From: Eutypella sp. D-1 | Lineage: Eukaryota; Ascomycota; Sordariomycetes; Xylariales; Diatrypaceae | Reading direction: 5' to 3' | Assembly: GCA_023313575.1 (NCBI GenBank) | Contig: JAJTTP010000008.1 | Location: 1,488,001-1,552,000, forward strand | DNA length: 64,000 nt | In this document: one piece after another, positions 25,014 through 37,508 of the stretch | Layout of the letters: every line of letters begins with the position of its first letter | Position numbering within the stretch: the stretch's first letter is position 1 | Made by a program: the position numbers and the translations under genes | Notes under the pieces: model-generated | Database searches by the model: none | What the model saw: only the letters and a program-made list of their open reading frames with translations | What the model was told of the DNA's origin: nothing

Positions 25014-27805
25014 CTTCCCGTTCCATGGTTGTTTGTTACGACCATAGATTTATTTCTATCTTTGGCACGACCCCGGAACCGCATTGATCTTTTTTTTGTT
25101 TGTTTTTGTTTATCTTTACCCTCCCGATTGGGCGCAGGAACGTGTGTAGTTTGCCTAGGATGCTGGCGGGGCGGCCGGTCGTCCCCGGGCCACCTTGATA
25201 GGATCTACTGGGGAAAAGTAGAGCCTACACTAATAAAAGAAAGAGATCGCGATACTGAACTGTGGATGCTTCGTTGGATTGGCAAACACATCCTTCCTCC
25301 CCGCATTCACGCCTTACCTTGCCCTGTTGGGTCTTGTCATACTTTTCGGCACCGAAAATTGCGGAGGAAAGGTGTAGAGACGTTATGTTGAGTCACAAAA
25401 AGTTGTAACTAAGGAATCGGAAGGTCCCGTGTTCCAATACTCAGGGGGTAGATGTAAAAATGTAGAATGTTGCAAGAGCTAGCTACTGTAGTAGGAATTA
25501 CATAAACTGGGGCTTATACTAAAATAGTAACATCCAAGGTTTGTTTCGTTTAACTGAGTGCGTAACTGCCTAATTGCCAAGTTGAAACTATTTACTATTC
25601 GCTTATAGGAAGGATTGACAAGCCCAGATCTATCGAAATCCTTTCTTTAGTTCATCGGGAGATCGTGTACGGGGTTCGCCAAGTTCTCATATTGGCTTCA
25701 AGTTACCTCTTTTACATACCCAAATGTACATACCTATCCAATGCTTCGATAATTGCCCCACGAGAGAGGTCTTTCTGTCTTTTCTTCGCTAGCGGTGAGG
25801 AGTCTGGGTGTCTGATTGCCGTTGTCCATGACAGATCTTGTCATAGTCCTCGGACTGCCCCCACGATTACCTCATGTGCTATTTTGCCTTCCTGATCAGC
25901 CACCGTGGTGTGGTGCTTGTACGCGGTGCTCGCTTATCAAAGGAATTGTGTGGCACAGCGCCGCTAATAACGATCTTAATCTACGGTCCTCATTTCTCGG
26001 ATACCTGGTTGCTGGTTGTCTGGGACTCTGAGATATGTCACGGCATGGCACAGGAAACTCCTTGACTCACGACTAATATGATTGATTACTTCCCAGGGCT
26101 CTCTGCTCAATCTCGTTTTGATGACTTGGATTTGCCTGAAATGGGCATTGCCACTTTCAATCCCCAGCAGGGACAGAAGCTATTGTCGTGGCTGATGTGT
26201 CCGTGTGTACGAAAAGAGGCGTTGGTGCTTACTGACTTGCGTAGTCTTTTTCGCCTAACGGGCGAACACCCCGTGATCAATGCCCAGTCAACCAGTTGCG
26301 CAGCGTAACATGACTGATCGAGAATGCGCTGCGGATTCTTCCGGTTCCGCAGAGGTGTGTGTGTGTGTGTCACTTTCGTTTCTAGAAATTGCACGTCGTC
26401 GTCGTCGTCGTCGTCGCAAAGTAATCGAATCCCACCGGAAACGAAACGAAGCGAAACACACATACTATCAATAGACACACCTCGCCCCAGATTAATTACT
26501 ACTGCAATAAATTCACCATTTACGGTTACCCATCCCTTGCTTGCTCAGCATTCCTGTGTGTGTATGTACATACGAACCCAGGCCAACCGCGGCTAAAGTA
26601 ACAGATTTCTGTTACATAGTACCTGCCCTTCCTAGGATGTGGATTTTCATGACATGTCAATTCTGAAACTTTGGCTCCTGGATCGTGGTCTACTGATTCC
26701 TCTTACCAACAATGATATTTCTGCAGGCATCAACCTCTCTCGGTACCTTGGGCCCTTACTTCTTGAGTTATATATGTCGTTCACCGACAAACTAAGTGAT
26801 AATAAAAGATAACTACACCACTATATAGATATATAAGACAAGAGACCATAATCGCGTTAGGCTGCGAAATTCGCCCGCCCAAGGCGCATTGCGGGGATCG
26901 CCCTCTTGGCGGGCCCTATGTCCGACAACGGGGGGGAGGAAAAATAGACGCCAAAAGGCCGCCATCGCGCGGCCACCAGTAAGCCATTGGCTGTGTTGGA
27001 CAGGGGGTTGGCGTCAGGAAGCCAGGATTACTCGGCGCTTGCGCCTGTGACTGCGAAGGTCTCCGCAAGTCCCAACAACCCACCCAAACTAGGCATGTAA
27101 AGTATGTAGACTTCCTCCACAGCACAGAACCACCACCCCGGACTCTTTTTATAGCCAACCAACGGCTTACTGCTCCTTTTGTTTCTCAGGGAACCCCCCT
27201 TCCCTCTGCCCCTCTCTTTCACCGTCTCCTCGCTTTCCCATGCCTAACCAATGTGCTTGTGCTTGTGGTTTCGGGCGTTGGGTGGGCGGTCCCGCTGGGG
27301 CGTCCCCCTCCACCTCTTACGCCTGTCCTCCTCGCGTCTAACTGTTGCTTCACACTGCGTCTTGCATTAGTCCGATGTGCCCCGGCGGCGCTTGGGGCAT
27401 GGGTGTCCGTCTATCCCCCCTGTCATCCCTTCCCTCTTTGTCGGGTCATTGGCGTGGAAAATATGATAGATGATGCTATATAGCCGCCGGCCTCCCCCCC
27501 TTTCTTTCTAGGTTCCATCCGAATCGTCCCTTTTTTTTTCTCACTCCTTGTTGCACTTGACACACCTTATACTGGTAGGCGGTTGCTTGGAAGGCTCCCT
27601 CGTCCGCGGGTTGCACAGGCTTATAAGCCGAGTGATATAGGAATTCCATATACCAACAATCTCCTGAAAGGATTTTTAAGCTTTTTTTTTAGTCTTGTCG
27701 TCGTCGGGTGTATCATCCTAACTTGTAACGACGCTCTATACATATATATCGGATTACTTGGAAAGATATTCGAGCATTGACAACGGCCTGAGACGAAAGT
27801 TGAAG
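25014..27805. other. Spacer between divergent polymerase and unknown-protein genes
   Basis: No recognisable gene in 2.8 kb. Open frames around 25800-26480 are short and lack family resemblance. It has a GT run at 26355-26370, a GTC array at 26395-26416 and pyrimidine-rich tracts at 27180-27240 and 27495-27545 that fit the leader of the gene starting at 27806. Confidence 0.6.
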
Positions 27806-29491
27806 ATGGCCGGCCCGGGAACATCGAGGAGGCCGAAGCTGTCACTTCAGACTAAGCCGATGCCCGGCTCGCAGGTCAGGACCAGGAGATCCGCGCTGGC
27901 GAACGCGGACCCGAAGTCCCCCACCACATTCAACACGCTGTCCAACGTCTATGTGACCGCCATCGAGAGGTCCACGCCGACGCAAGCGACGCCCCTGACG
28001 GCGATCAAGATGCAGCAGCAACCACTCAAGCTCCGAACGGATGTGGCCACCCTCCACCCGCACCAGAACCCGACTCTACTACAACCAACATTCCCTAATG
28101 CGCTACCCGACACACCACTCAGCGCCAACCCCCTATCCCCCGGTCAGCCGATGGACATCGTCTTCCCCAGCCAGCAGATGACGGCGACGCCGCCGCTGTC
28201 CGCCGGTGCGTCCGACGCCTCGGGCCAGCGGCCCTTCAACTTCGCCGAATCCTCCGAGGCGACCAAGAACGCCGGGAATAACCCCTACGTCCCCTCGTCG
28301 CCGGCGCAGGCGCGGCGGCGCGCTATTTACTCGGCGTTCGGGGCCGCGGCGGCAGCAGCCGGCGGCATCCAGCGCGCCCCCTACACGCGCAACCGCTCAC
28401 TCCACAGCATCCTGCGGAACTCGCCGCTGCCGCCGGCGAGTGCGGCGGCGGCCGACGCGCGATCCCCGGTGTCGCCCCGGCGGCAGTCACGGCGATTGCA
28501 GGAGCGCGCGGCGCGCCGCGTCGGCTACGAGAGCCCGCTGACGCAGACCATCACCACGGAGAAGTACACGCAGTCGCACATCGACCTACTGCTGGCAGAG
28601 GAGGCGGGCATGGCGGGGGCGTCGCCCACCGCCGCGGATGCGGGGCCCGACAATAGCAGCAGCCTCGTCATGACTGCCGCCGAGTCGCGCGACGGTGGCC
28701 AGACCCCCGGCCCCTTCGAGGATATGCGGCGCAGGATGACCGGCCTAACGGCGACGGGGGCTGCGGTCGCCGAGAACAGCCCCCTGCTCTCGCCTCGGAC
28801 GGAGGGCGGTGTTAGGAAGCGGAGTAGTAGCGGCGCTGCTCACTGCAGGCGCAGGAAGGAGAAGAGGCGGAAGTGGGTCTGGACGATCGGGAATCACGAA
28901 GAGGACGACGAAGGCGAGTCTGTGGGACGCAGGAGGAGTGGCGAGGGTGATGCTGGTGCTACGGTACGTACCGGCGGGGAAGGACCGACCGCGTCGTTGT
29001 TAGATGCAGATATCTCTACGCCCAGGGCATCGTCGCGGCCGATATTAGCGCTGCCGCCGCCACCACCACCACCACAACCGCCGCGTCTCTCCATCGACGC
29101 TAGTGCTCGTGAGGCGGAACGCACACCGGAGCCCGTCACCGCAGTGCAGATTAGCGTCGAGGCCGCAGAGGTGCAATCGCGGCCTTCAGAGGGTGACTGC
29201 ATGGACATGGACATGGACGTGGAAATGTCATCAGGCGACGACTCCGCCGGCGTAGATAACGACATAGACGATGATGAGAGCAGCAGGGCCACCACGCCCT
29301 ACAGCATGGAGATCGATCTCGCGACGCCCGTCGCTACGCTTTCGGGGAAAAAAGAGCCGGAAGGCCGGAGAGAGGAGGAACCCGAGAGGCTGGCGTCGCT
29401 GGGCCCGAGCACTACGGAATCGGAGCCCGGGAGCGGGACCGGGACTACGAGGCGGGATACGCCCATCCCGCCGGATCTAGTGACTGCCTGA
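27806..29491 (+). CDS. Disordered fungal protein of unknown function
   Basis: One exon of 561 residues starting at MAGPGTSRRPKLSLQTK; the frame extends upstream to 27758 but has no ATG there. I recognise the pattern of a widespread Pezizomycotina family: the RRPKLSLQT start, the NTLSNVYVTAIE segment, a YTRNRSLHSILRNSPLPP block, RVGYESPLTQTITTEKYTQSHIDLL, and a basic RRRKEKRRKWVWTIGNHEED block. From memory, some database entries call such proteins 'glucan 4-alpha-glucosidase', but no glycoside hydrolase domain is visible and I would not use that name. The remainder is Ser/Pro/Ala-rich and probably disordered, with an acidic Met/Asp repeat (DCMDMDMDVEMS) near the end. Function and location unknown; the short conserved linear motifs suggest a scaffold or regulator, which is only inference. 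Confidence 0.75.
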   Translation: MAGPGTSRRPKLSLQTKPMPGSQVRTRRSALANADPKSPTTFNTLSNVYVTAIERSTPTQATPLTAIKMQQQPLKLRTDVATLHPHQNPTLLQPTFPNALPDTPLSANPLSPGQPMDIVFPSQQMTATPPLSAGASDASGQRPFNFAESSEATKNAGNNPYVPSSPAQARRRAIYSAFGAAAAAAGGIQRAPYTRNRSLHSILRNSPLPPASAAAADARSPVSPRRQSRRLQERAARRVGYESPLTQTITTEKYTQSHIDLLLAEEAGMAGASPTAADAGPDNSSSLVMTAAESRDGGQTPGPFEDMRRRMTGLTATGAAVAENSPLLSPRTEGGVRKRSSSGAAHCRRRKEKRRKWVWTIGNHEEDDEGESVGRRRSGEGDAGATVRTGGEGPTASLLDADISTPRASSRPILALPPPPPPPQPPRLSIDASAREAERTPEPVTAVQISVEAAEVQSRPSEGDCMDMDMDVEMSSGDDSAGVDNDIDDDESSRATTPYSMEIDLATPVATLSGKKEPEGRREEEPERLASLGPSTTESEPGSGTGTTRRDTPIPPDLVTA

Positions 29492-32162
29492 CTAGCAACG
29501 TGTGGGTTCGGGGGTGGGGAGATGGGTTGGGATACATGCATGATAAACCGCGAGGCAATTCAAAAAACACATGGTAGCATTTGGCGTTTTCTTCCTCTAC
29601 TGTTGTTTTGCTCTTGTGTCTCTTTTGGGTTTGTTTTAGTTCATGGGTTGTTGGTTGGGTGGTGATACCTTTTTAGTACTTGACTTCTTTTTAATACTTC
29701 TGCTTCTATTTGCCTTTCTTTTTCTGTGTCTGTTTTTACTGCATCGTTACGCGCGAAGCGGGGCTGGATGGGGCATAAATGCACGCATTTGCTACGAAGG
29801 GATGTGATGACGATATGAAGATATGACGACCTGATATGAGACATAGATTGACGTATATGAATTACATTGATTGCATTATGCACGCAAGAATTGATTGCTC
29901 TACGTCTTGGATGGCTATTGTGAGCCCCTAAGGTCTATAGACTTTTCCTTTTAATTGGGAAGGTATCGTAGTCGAAACGGCATTTTACTGCGTATAGTGT
30001 AGCGTAGTATCATAATCGTTCTTCCATATAGAGGCCAGGGAGAGAGAAAGTCCTGCCCCCCAGGATTGGCACCGGCCGCCATGTTGATCAGGCGTTCAGC
30101 TAGACGCTCACCGCTAACTGCTGGTAACGGTTTGTAATTTCGTCAATATGATCACACCTTACTCTACATCTGTTGTGCGCCTATGATTAGGGGCACGACA
30201 TAGATAAGCAGGGGTAGGTATCAATCGGCCGTACGTCAGCCGCAGAGGTATTTTATTTAAGATTGGATTGTAACGTCGAGCCTTGCACACCTCAGTATTT
30301 TTGGTGCCACTCCTCCGACTTACTTTGGTGATACTGGTGAACCATGGGGTCGGGATCAAATTCTGGAAATAGTAGGGTGACATAACGCGTTACCTTTCCA
30401 ACCTTGCAGCCTTGCAACTAACTTGCCAACCGGAACTCGCTGGGCGTCATCGCTTCTATGGCTTTACTACATGGCGGCTGGTATTGCTACCTCAGCCTTA
30501 GTACATAAGAATCGTAAACCTGCGGTATCTTAGAAATCAAGTCTGAAAATCAGGATACTACCTAAGCCCCTTGGCCCCCAACCAGTGACAGGACCATGGA
30601 TATCATGGGGTGGATCTACGACCAGAGAGCGTAGGCAAGGGGGGCCATCGTGTGGCAGTTCATGGTAACATAGCATGTAACGTAGAATGCGGGAAAGCGT
30701 GTAAAACCTGTAAAGGCGGGCTGGTGAATAAGCGGGCAAGGCGGGATAGGGAGTTCTTGAAACCTGATCGCGACTCCCTGCTGGTAGCGTCCAAGGCGTC
30801 GCATTCCAGATCGGAGTTGATCGGCCTTAGCGCCCCATGACGTAAAGTGGGGATCCCGGCCGTAGATCTTAGCGCATCCCCGGCTCGTGAAAGATTACTT
30901 AACACGGCAAGACCCCACCTATCCCGGATTCGGTCTGTCTATTTGAAGTAGCAATGTGCTTGGTTTTTCTATGTTAATTGCCTTGATGTCGAAGCAGAAA
31001 AGCATTCGAGGAATGGATAGGATTCATTAATAAAAGTAATAGCATGGCCCCAAGTGGCGTTCATACATTCCCTGGTTTTATAACGCGCAGCTTCGGTCAT
31101 TTTGTTCCCAGAACATGTGAGATGACGATAGGGAAGATTGAAAATTAATCCGGACTGGGCGCACACATATGGAAATAGATTAAGTGCAACAACACAGGAG
31201 TTGATTAGGTACCCAAGGCACTGTAATTCTAGGCATATGATAGAGGCAGAGGGTACCTTGGTGAACTGGTAAAGAAGCAGCATCACGGCAGCATCATCAC
31301 TTAAATACCATCCACCCGGTTCAAGTTGCGCAAGTAGTATAGTGGGTACCTCCCTAGGTACTATCCCTGCCTCCCGCTTGATATAGTGGAGCTAGTGAGA
31401 GCTTAAGGAGCTATTGGCTACTAATGAAGTAACCTCCAGGGCTCCTTTTTACAATCGGTACTACAGCTACGTCATACATCGGTATTATAAGCCACCAAAA
31501 CCAGAACACACCTACATACAGAACATTTACAGCAGTAAATGGAACCAGAGGAAAAAGAACTAGACTTCGGGAAAGAAGTGTCACAAGCTGAATCATGTCA
31601 AATTTCACCGGGAAGAAGAATACCTATTTCCTGCTTGAACTAGTTCTAGTGATAGGTAGATTCGTTGGAACATAGGGGCTTGTCAATTCGTCGATTACGA
31701 GTGCAGTGATGCAACCAGGAACTTGGAATGGCGTAGAGACGTAATGAATCAGAATACAGGAATACCCGAATACCAGGACAGTAATTGACCACCTAGAGCT
31801 CATAGGTAGCCCAGATAAATCTTTTACCTACCTACCTACCTCCCTTCCTATCACCTCCAACTTTCTCAACCTCTGTGGCTCTCTCACGTTTTTCTTCTTC
31901 TACCTTTTCCTCTTCCCTCTCCTCTTCCTCACCTGGATACTACCCTACCTTGGCTTTTCATTTGTTATTGAGATACCCCCTCTCCTAATCGTAACCCGTG
32001 GGCGGTGGTTGTCATCGATAGTTGAACGTATGCAGATGAGAACTTAGACATCAAAGCGACAAGATAGTTAGTCTATCACTCTCCGACGACACGAATCGAG
32101 TCCAAAGCTGTCTCATACCTGATCTGGCGTTCTCCGTGTCATTTAAGAAGAAACACATCATC
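29492..32162. other. Spacer upstream of the Mug190-like gene
   Basis: No recognisable gene in 2.7 kb. Near the right end (31828-31845) there is an ACCT/ACC array and then a strongly pyrimidine-rich tract (31850-31930) about 250 bp before the start codon, as expected of a promoter or leader. Confidence 0.6.
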
Positions 32163-35100
32163 ATGTCGGCCAACGAACAGCACAAGCCCGGTCACTACTC
32201 CGGCTTTAATCGTATCCCCAACATCAAGGAGTTCGCCGCCTCTCTCGACAGGGACAAGAAGGAACGGGATGCCAAGATTGATGCCGAGACCAAGGGCCAG
32301 AAGAAGGACGGCGTTAAAGACCACAAGAACGAACCTACTAAAAAGAAGGGGCGCATGGTCACTGACCCAGTCACCGGCAACGAGATCGAGATAGAGGATG
32401 TCAACACTGATTTTATGAAAGCTGTTGAGGACCCTCAGCTCGTGGTGCCGAATGCGAATTTGGGCAAGGACGCCACCGTCAAGACGGAGCCCACACAGTC
32501 GGGCGAGGAGTATAGGTATAACCAAGATGTCACGGCGCCGCCCGATCCCGTCGCCACGGGCGCCACTTCAGACGTGCCGATCCACGGCGAGAAGACGAAC
32601 GTGCTGTTCCACCCGACCCCGTCAGTCAGCTATGAGCCCATGTATGACATTATCGAGAGGCGCGCCACCGTTCTCTGCGCCGGCGTTTTCTTTGCTATTA
32701 TCTTCATGGGAAAATTCTTCGGTGGCAGACTCCTCGGCCTGATCCCCCTCTCCATATGTATTACTTCCGGCATCTTCCTGTGGATGAAGGATGTCGTGAA
32801 GCAGGGCCGCGACATCGAGTGGTCCAGCGAGCAGAAGCGCGGCGAGATCGCTACCGCTAACTTGATCCCCGAGTCCGTCGAGTGGATGAACACCTTCCTC
32901 ACTGTTGTGTGGGGTCTTCTCAACCCTGAACTATTCGCTTCTGTCGCCGATACGCTTGAGGTATGGGTCTCGATTCATCTGTAGGTAATCTAAGACTGAC
33001 GTGAGAAATAGGACGTCATGCAAGCTTCCGTCCCTGGCATAATCGACAACGTCAAGGTGGCCGACATCAGCCAGGGAAACAACCCGATCCGTATTCTGAG
33101 TCTCCGCGCGCTGCCCGACAATCACATGAAGGAGATCAAGGACGAGATGCACAAGGAGAACGAGAAGGTGAAGGACCCGCAAGAACTCCAAGCTGATGAG
33201 GAGGGCGGCGATTACTACAACCTGGAGGCCTCGTTCGCCTACCATGCCAAGCCGGAGAAGTCCATGTCTGCGAAGGCCGCGAATATGGGCATGCAGATGA
33301 TCTTCTACCTTGGTATCAAAGGCTTGTTCGGTGTTCCCTTACCTATTTGTGAGTACCCACACATTGCATGACCAAGACGTTCGCTGCCTACTGACATATA
33401 ATAGGGGTTGAATTGACCGGTCTTGTCGGCACTGTGCGCATCAGACTCCAGATGACGCCAGAGCCACCTTTCCTCAAAGCCGTCACTTTCACCTTGATGG
33501 GGGTGCCCAAGGTTCAAGCTGGTTGTACCCCTATGATCGAACGGGGTGTCAATATCTTGAACCTGCCGGTGATATCCAACTTCGTGAACTGGGCGATTAA
33601 GACTGCCGCCTCGATGTACGTCGCCCCCAAGTCCATGACGTTGGACCTGGGCCAGTTGCTCGCCGGCGACGATATCGAGAAGGAGACCAACGCGCTGGGT
33701 GTGCTGTTCGTTCGGATCCACAAGGCCACCAATCTCTCGAAACAGGACCACAGGGGGTCTCAGGGTGGTGGCTCGGACCCCTACATCACGGTCGGCTTCT
33801 CCAAGTTCGGCAAGCCTATGTACTGCACCCGCGTCATCCAGGACGACCTGAACCCCATTTTCGAGGAGAGCTGCGGGCTCCTTATCACGCCGGACCTGCT
33901 CAAGGTCGACGAGCAGCTGTCGATGGAGCTCTGGGACAGCGACCGCTCGAGCGCCGACGACGTGGTCGGCAAGGTCGAGCTCTCCCTGCAGAAGCTCATC
34001 CAGCACCCGGGGCAGATGTTCCCGCAGATCTCGAAGCTCCGGGGCATCAAGGCCGATAGTACCATGCCGGGCGAGTTGCACTGGGAGGTCGGGTTCTTCG
34101 GCAAGACGCAGTTCCGCGCGGCGCTGCGCACCGACGGTAAGGACGTCAACTTGCCCAAGGAGCTCCGTGACAAGAAGGAGCTGCAGGACGAAAAGGGCGC
34201 CGTGCAGGGCGAGGAAGGGGACGCCGTCGCCTACACGCCCCCCGACCCCCTTTGGCCTTCGGGCATCCTCAGCGTCATCGTCCACCAGATCGTTAGCCTC
34301 GAGCTCGAGGACGTCTATGGCTCTGAGGGCGGCAAGCGCAAGGGCGGGCGCGAGTTCGAGCCCGCGCGCGACGCCGGCGAGATCAAGGAGGAGGCGAGCA
34401 AGAAGGTGCCCAGCGCCTACTGCACTATGCTCCTCAATGATGAACTGGTAAGTTATTGTTGGGACAATTGCAGTGGAAATTGGAGAATGTTTATATATTG
34501 ACCGGGCGACTAGATCTACAAAACTCGAACCAAGGTCGTGTCTTCCAAGCCGATTTTCAACGCCGGTACTGAGCGTTTTGTCCGTGACTGGAGATCTGCT
34601 ATCGTCACGGTCACGGTCCGCGATTCCCGTAACAGACAGCATGACCCCATCATCGGCGTTGTCCCGCTGAAGCTTTCTGACCTCCTACAAACTTCCAGCC
34701 AGGTGAGTTTTGGCGTGAAGTCTCTACTAAACTGGGCACAAAGCTGATCTATATGCACCTAGGTTTCCCGCTGGTATCCTCTTGACGGTGGTATCGGATT
34801 CGGTCGCATCCGGATCTCGGTACTTTTCAGATCCGTCGATCTCAAGCTCCCACCGGCGCAACTCGGCTGGGACGTCGGCACCTTCGAATTCCTCTCAGAC
34901 AAGATCACCTCGACCTTCACACCGAACTCATCCGGCTCCGGCAAGGTGAAGCTCAAACTCCGGACGGGCGGCAGTTCGGCGATAGTCAAGCGCGAGCAAT
35001 GCTCGAAGGAGGGCGAGGGCCTCGAGTGGGACATCAGCGGAGCGACCAACAACCATCCGCGCCCGCGCCTACCGGTGCGCTACCGGTACCGGTCGCCGGT

Positions 35101-36160
35101 ATTCTTCGAGTTCCACGTCAGCGGCAAGCGGCACGCAGAGCACTTCGCGGCGGTGTGGCTGCAGGAGCTAGCGGACATGGAAGAGCGAGACTTCGACGTT
35201 CCCGTATGGCGGTGCGACAACAGCATGCGGCTATCGCAGAACTACGTGACGGCGGCCAACGCGTCCTCGGTCCCCGATCTCGACGTCCGCGAGGTCGGCC
35301 GTCTGCGCTTCCGCGCCCGCTTCAAACCGGGCACCGACCGCGACCACCTCCGCTTCGTCTCCGACAACGACTCCCGCGAGACCATCGAGACCTGGGAGGC
35401 CTGCTATGCCGAGGGCGTCCGCCAGGAGGAGGTCCGCGCCGAGGTACCCCCCGCCGTCGCCCGCCTCCACGAGCAGTCCCTCGTCCACGGCCGCGACGTC
35501 CTCGCCGCCGCCTCCGAACAGGATAAGCGCCGCTGGCTCGCGCGCGACGGCACCGATTGGACTGGTGCCTTCGGCGTCGATCCCGCTGATTTCATCGCTG
35601 GCCGCCGCTCCCACGTCAGCTTCGACCCCGAGGACCAGTACGACGATTCCGACGAGGACTCCGACAACGATGACGCCAGCGCCAGCGCCAGCGCCCAGTC
35701 CTCCCCGCGCGCCCCGAAGAAAAAACAGCTCCAGGCCGCTGACCTCGGCATCTCGGACGCTACGACGGAAGTAGGGGAGGGAGGAGAAGGCGGCGCGGCG
35801 GGAAGGCGGGAGAGACGCGAGTCAACCGCGAGCGCAGACGGCTACGTGCTCTCGGGCGCAACAACAGACTCGCAATCACAATCACAATCGCAGTCGCGAT
35901 CACGATCAACAGACAGCAAGCACAGCCGGGGCAGCAGTTCCATCAGCGGCGCCAGCGGAAGCAGCAAGAACCCGATCCGCGCGTACCGCGACTATAGGTC
36001 GCGCAGCCGCGATCTGCATCGTCAGCAGCGCGGGCTCATGCAGTGGCGGCCCATGCGCAACGTCCAGTTCGCCAAGGACGAGGCTAAGTTCGCCGTCCGT
36101 CGCGTCACGAAGATGGGGTCCCTCAGCGGTCGACAACCGGATGTCGAGACTGAGGTGTAG
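32163..36160 (+). CDS. mug190: SMP/C2-domain lipid-transfer protein, Mug190-like (tricalbin-related)
   Basis: Five exons (32163-32960, 33012-33348, 33405-34447, 34514-34702, 34763-36160) give 1254 residues; all junctions are in phase (for example SVADTLE-DVMQAS and CTMLLNDEL-IYKTRTK). After a charged N-terminus, two membrane segments lie at about 169-213 (VLCAGVFFAIIFMGKFF and LLGLIPLSICITSGIFLW), then an SMP lipid-binding domain (about 235-440), a C2 domain (about 477-600, with GGSDPYITVGFSKFG) and a second, split C2-like domain (about 663-790). The tail is disordered, with an acidic DSDEDSDNDD stretch and a Ser-Gln/Ser-Arg repeat. Family knowledge: such proteins tether the ER to other membranes and move lipids. 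Fission yeast Mug190 shares this layout; tricalbins are the better known relatives. The ATG at 32163 is the first of the frame; 32136 has only GTG. Confidence 0.91.
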
Positions 36161-37508
36161 GGTTGTACCCGGCTAACATGGGCTGGTTTCTTTTTTGTCT
36201 AGTGAGAAAGGGGTATTTTTGGTTTTGTTTCGTGGCGTTCTATTCTTTTTTGTCTTAGTTTTTTTCTTCGTTGGTGGTCCTCTGTACTTTTTGGGTTTAT
36301 CTAATCGGTGCGTGGGCTATAGGGGAATCATGATGACGACGACGACGGTTCATATGAGCATAATAAAAGAAGGTAGGCTATTAATGAGGCAGCGCTTCTA
36401 CTGGCTTCTGTATCATCACGTTGTATAAAATATTCTCTATCTTGTCTGGCTGGGTACTATAATCATGCTCTGTCTCTCTCTGGTTAAGGAACTTAAAATT
36501 TGGCATAATCTCCTCTGGCTTATCAGGATGCGAAGGTGATGTTGTATGTGCATGTGGTAAGATGCAGCAAATCTGCTGTTTGTTGTAGAAACTCGTGTGA
36601 TCGTACCGGCACTTTGAGAGAAGTTATTTCTGATGTTATAGCAACGATGTCTCGGCGCTGGTGTTATTGGACACGTAGGTAAGAATCGACGAGATTAGCT
36701 GGATCCTCCTCAAGTCAAACCAAAACCCCCAAAATGAAGAAAGAATCGCTTGGCTAGATGAGATAATGTCACATCGATGCTGTACACGCCACGCTGCCCT
36801 TTCATATCCAATCCCAACCGCATCCTTGGGCAAACCTAAGTCCGCTCCGTCCGTAATCCCCAAGGCACGCTCTCGCTCTCGCTCTCGCTCTCGCTCTCGC
36901 TGCGTGCATATTATCAAGCAATCAAGCTCGTAGAACTATGTGTACTTCGCATGAACCCGGGGTACGTCGTCCTCCCGAGCGTAAAAGGCTGGGTTTCCGC
37001 GTACGGACTTAGGGGCTAGCTTGCCTGAGATGCGATATCAGGACTCCGTAGGCAGGGGGTGGAGTCGCTGTAAGCCCCCCTGGCCTGTTATCATGCAATG
37101 GAGACGGCGGATTCGTCGGTGGAGCGGCGCTTTCTCCGTGCGATGGACCCGGGTCTTTCGTCGACTATCCGGTCGGCTGTCCGTGCCGTCCGATAGGCTG
37201 CGATGTGTTGGTGTACTTGGAGGGCGGCCGCCGGGGGGGGGGGGGGGGTTATTGCGCGTAGACCACGGCGACTGATCAGGTCTCATGATGGAGGGACAGA
37301 CATCCACGGACAGCGATGAGATTCGCCGTGCTACTGATGCGGTGACATTGCCGGAGTGCTTCAACGGCGACTAGGCCTGACGCCGTCCCGTGACGGCCGT
37401 TTGACTTTTGACTTTTGTCATGACAGCACCGTGGTCCTCGGCTTGCTTAACCCCACACAAATTGGGGAAAGGAGGCACGGGCAAGAGTAACTGCATCCCA
37501 CACCCCCC
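36161..37508. other. Spacer between convergent Mug190-like and TRAPPC13 genes
   Basis: No supportable gene. It contains five perfect TCTCGC units at 36871-36900 and a G16 run at 37233-37248. Confidence 0.6.
36871..36900. repeat. (TCTCGC)5 minisatellite
   Basis: Five perfect hexamer copies in the spacer between two convergent genes. Confidence 0.9.

Noticed and set aside
33305..34642. Minus-strand open frame of 445 codons opposite the Mug190-like gene
   Set aside because: It runs across real exons and introns of the plus-strand gene and lacks known motifs; GC-rich codon use produces such antisense frames.
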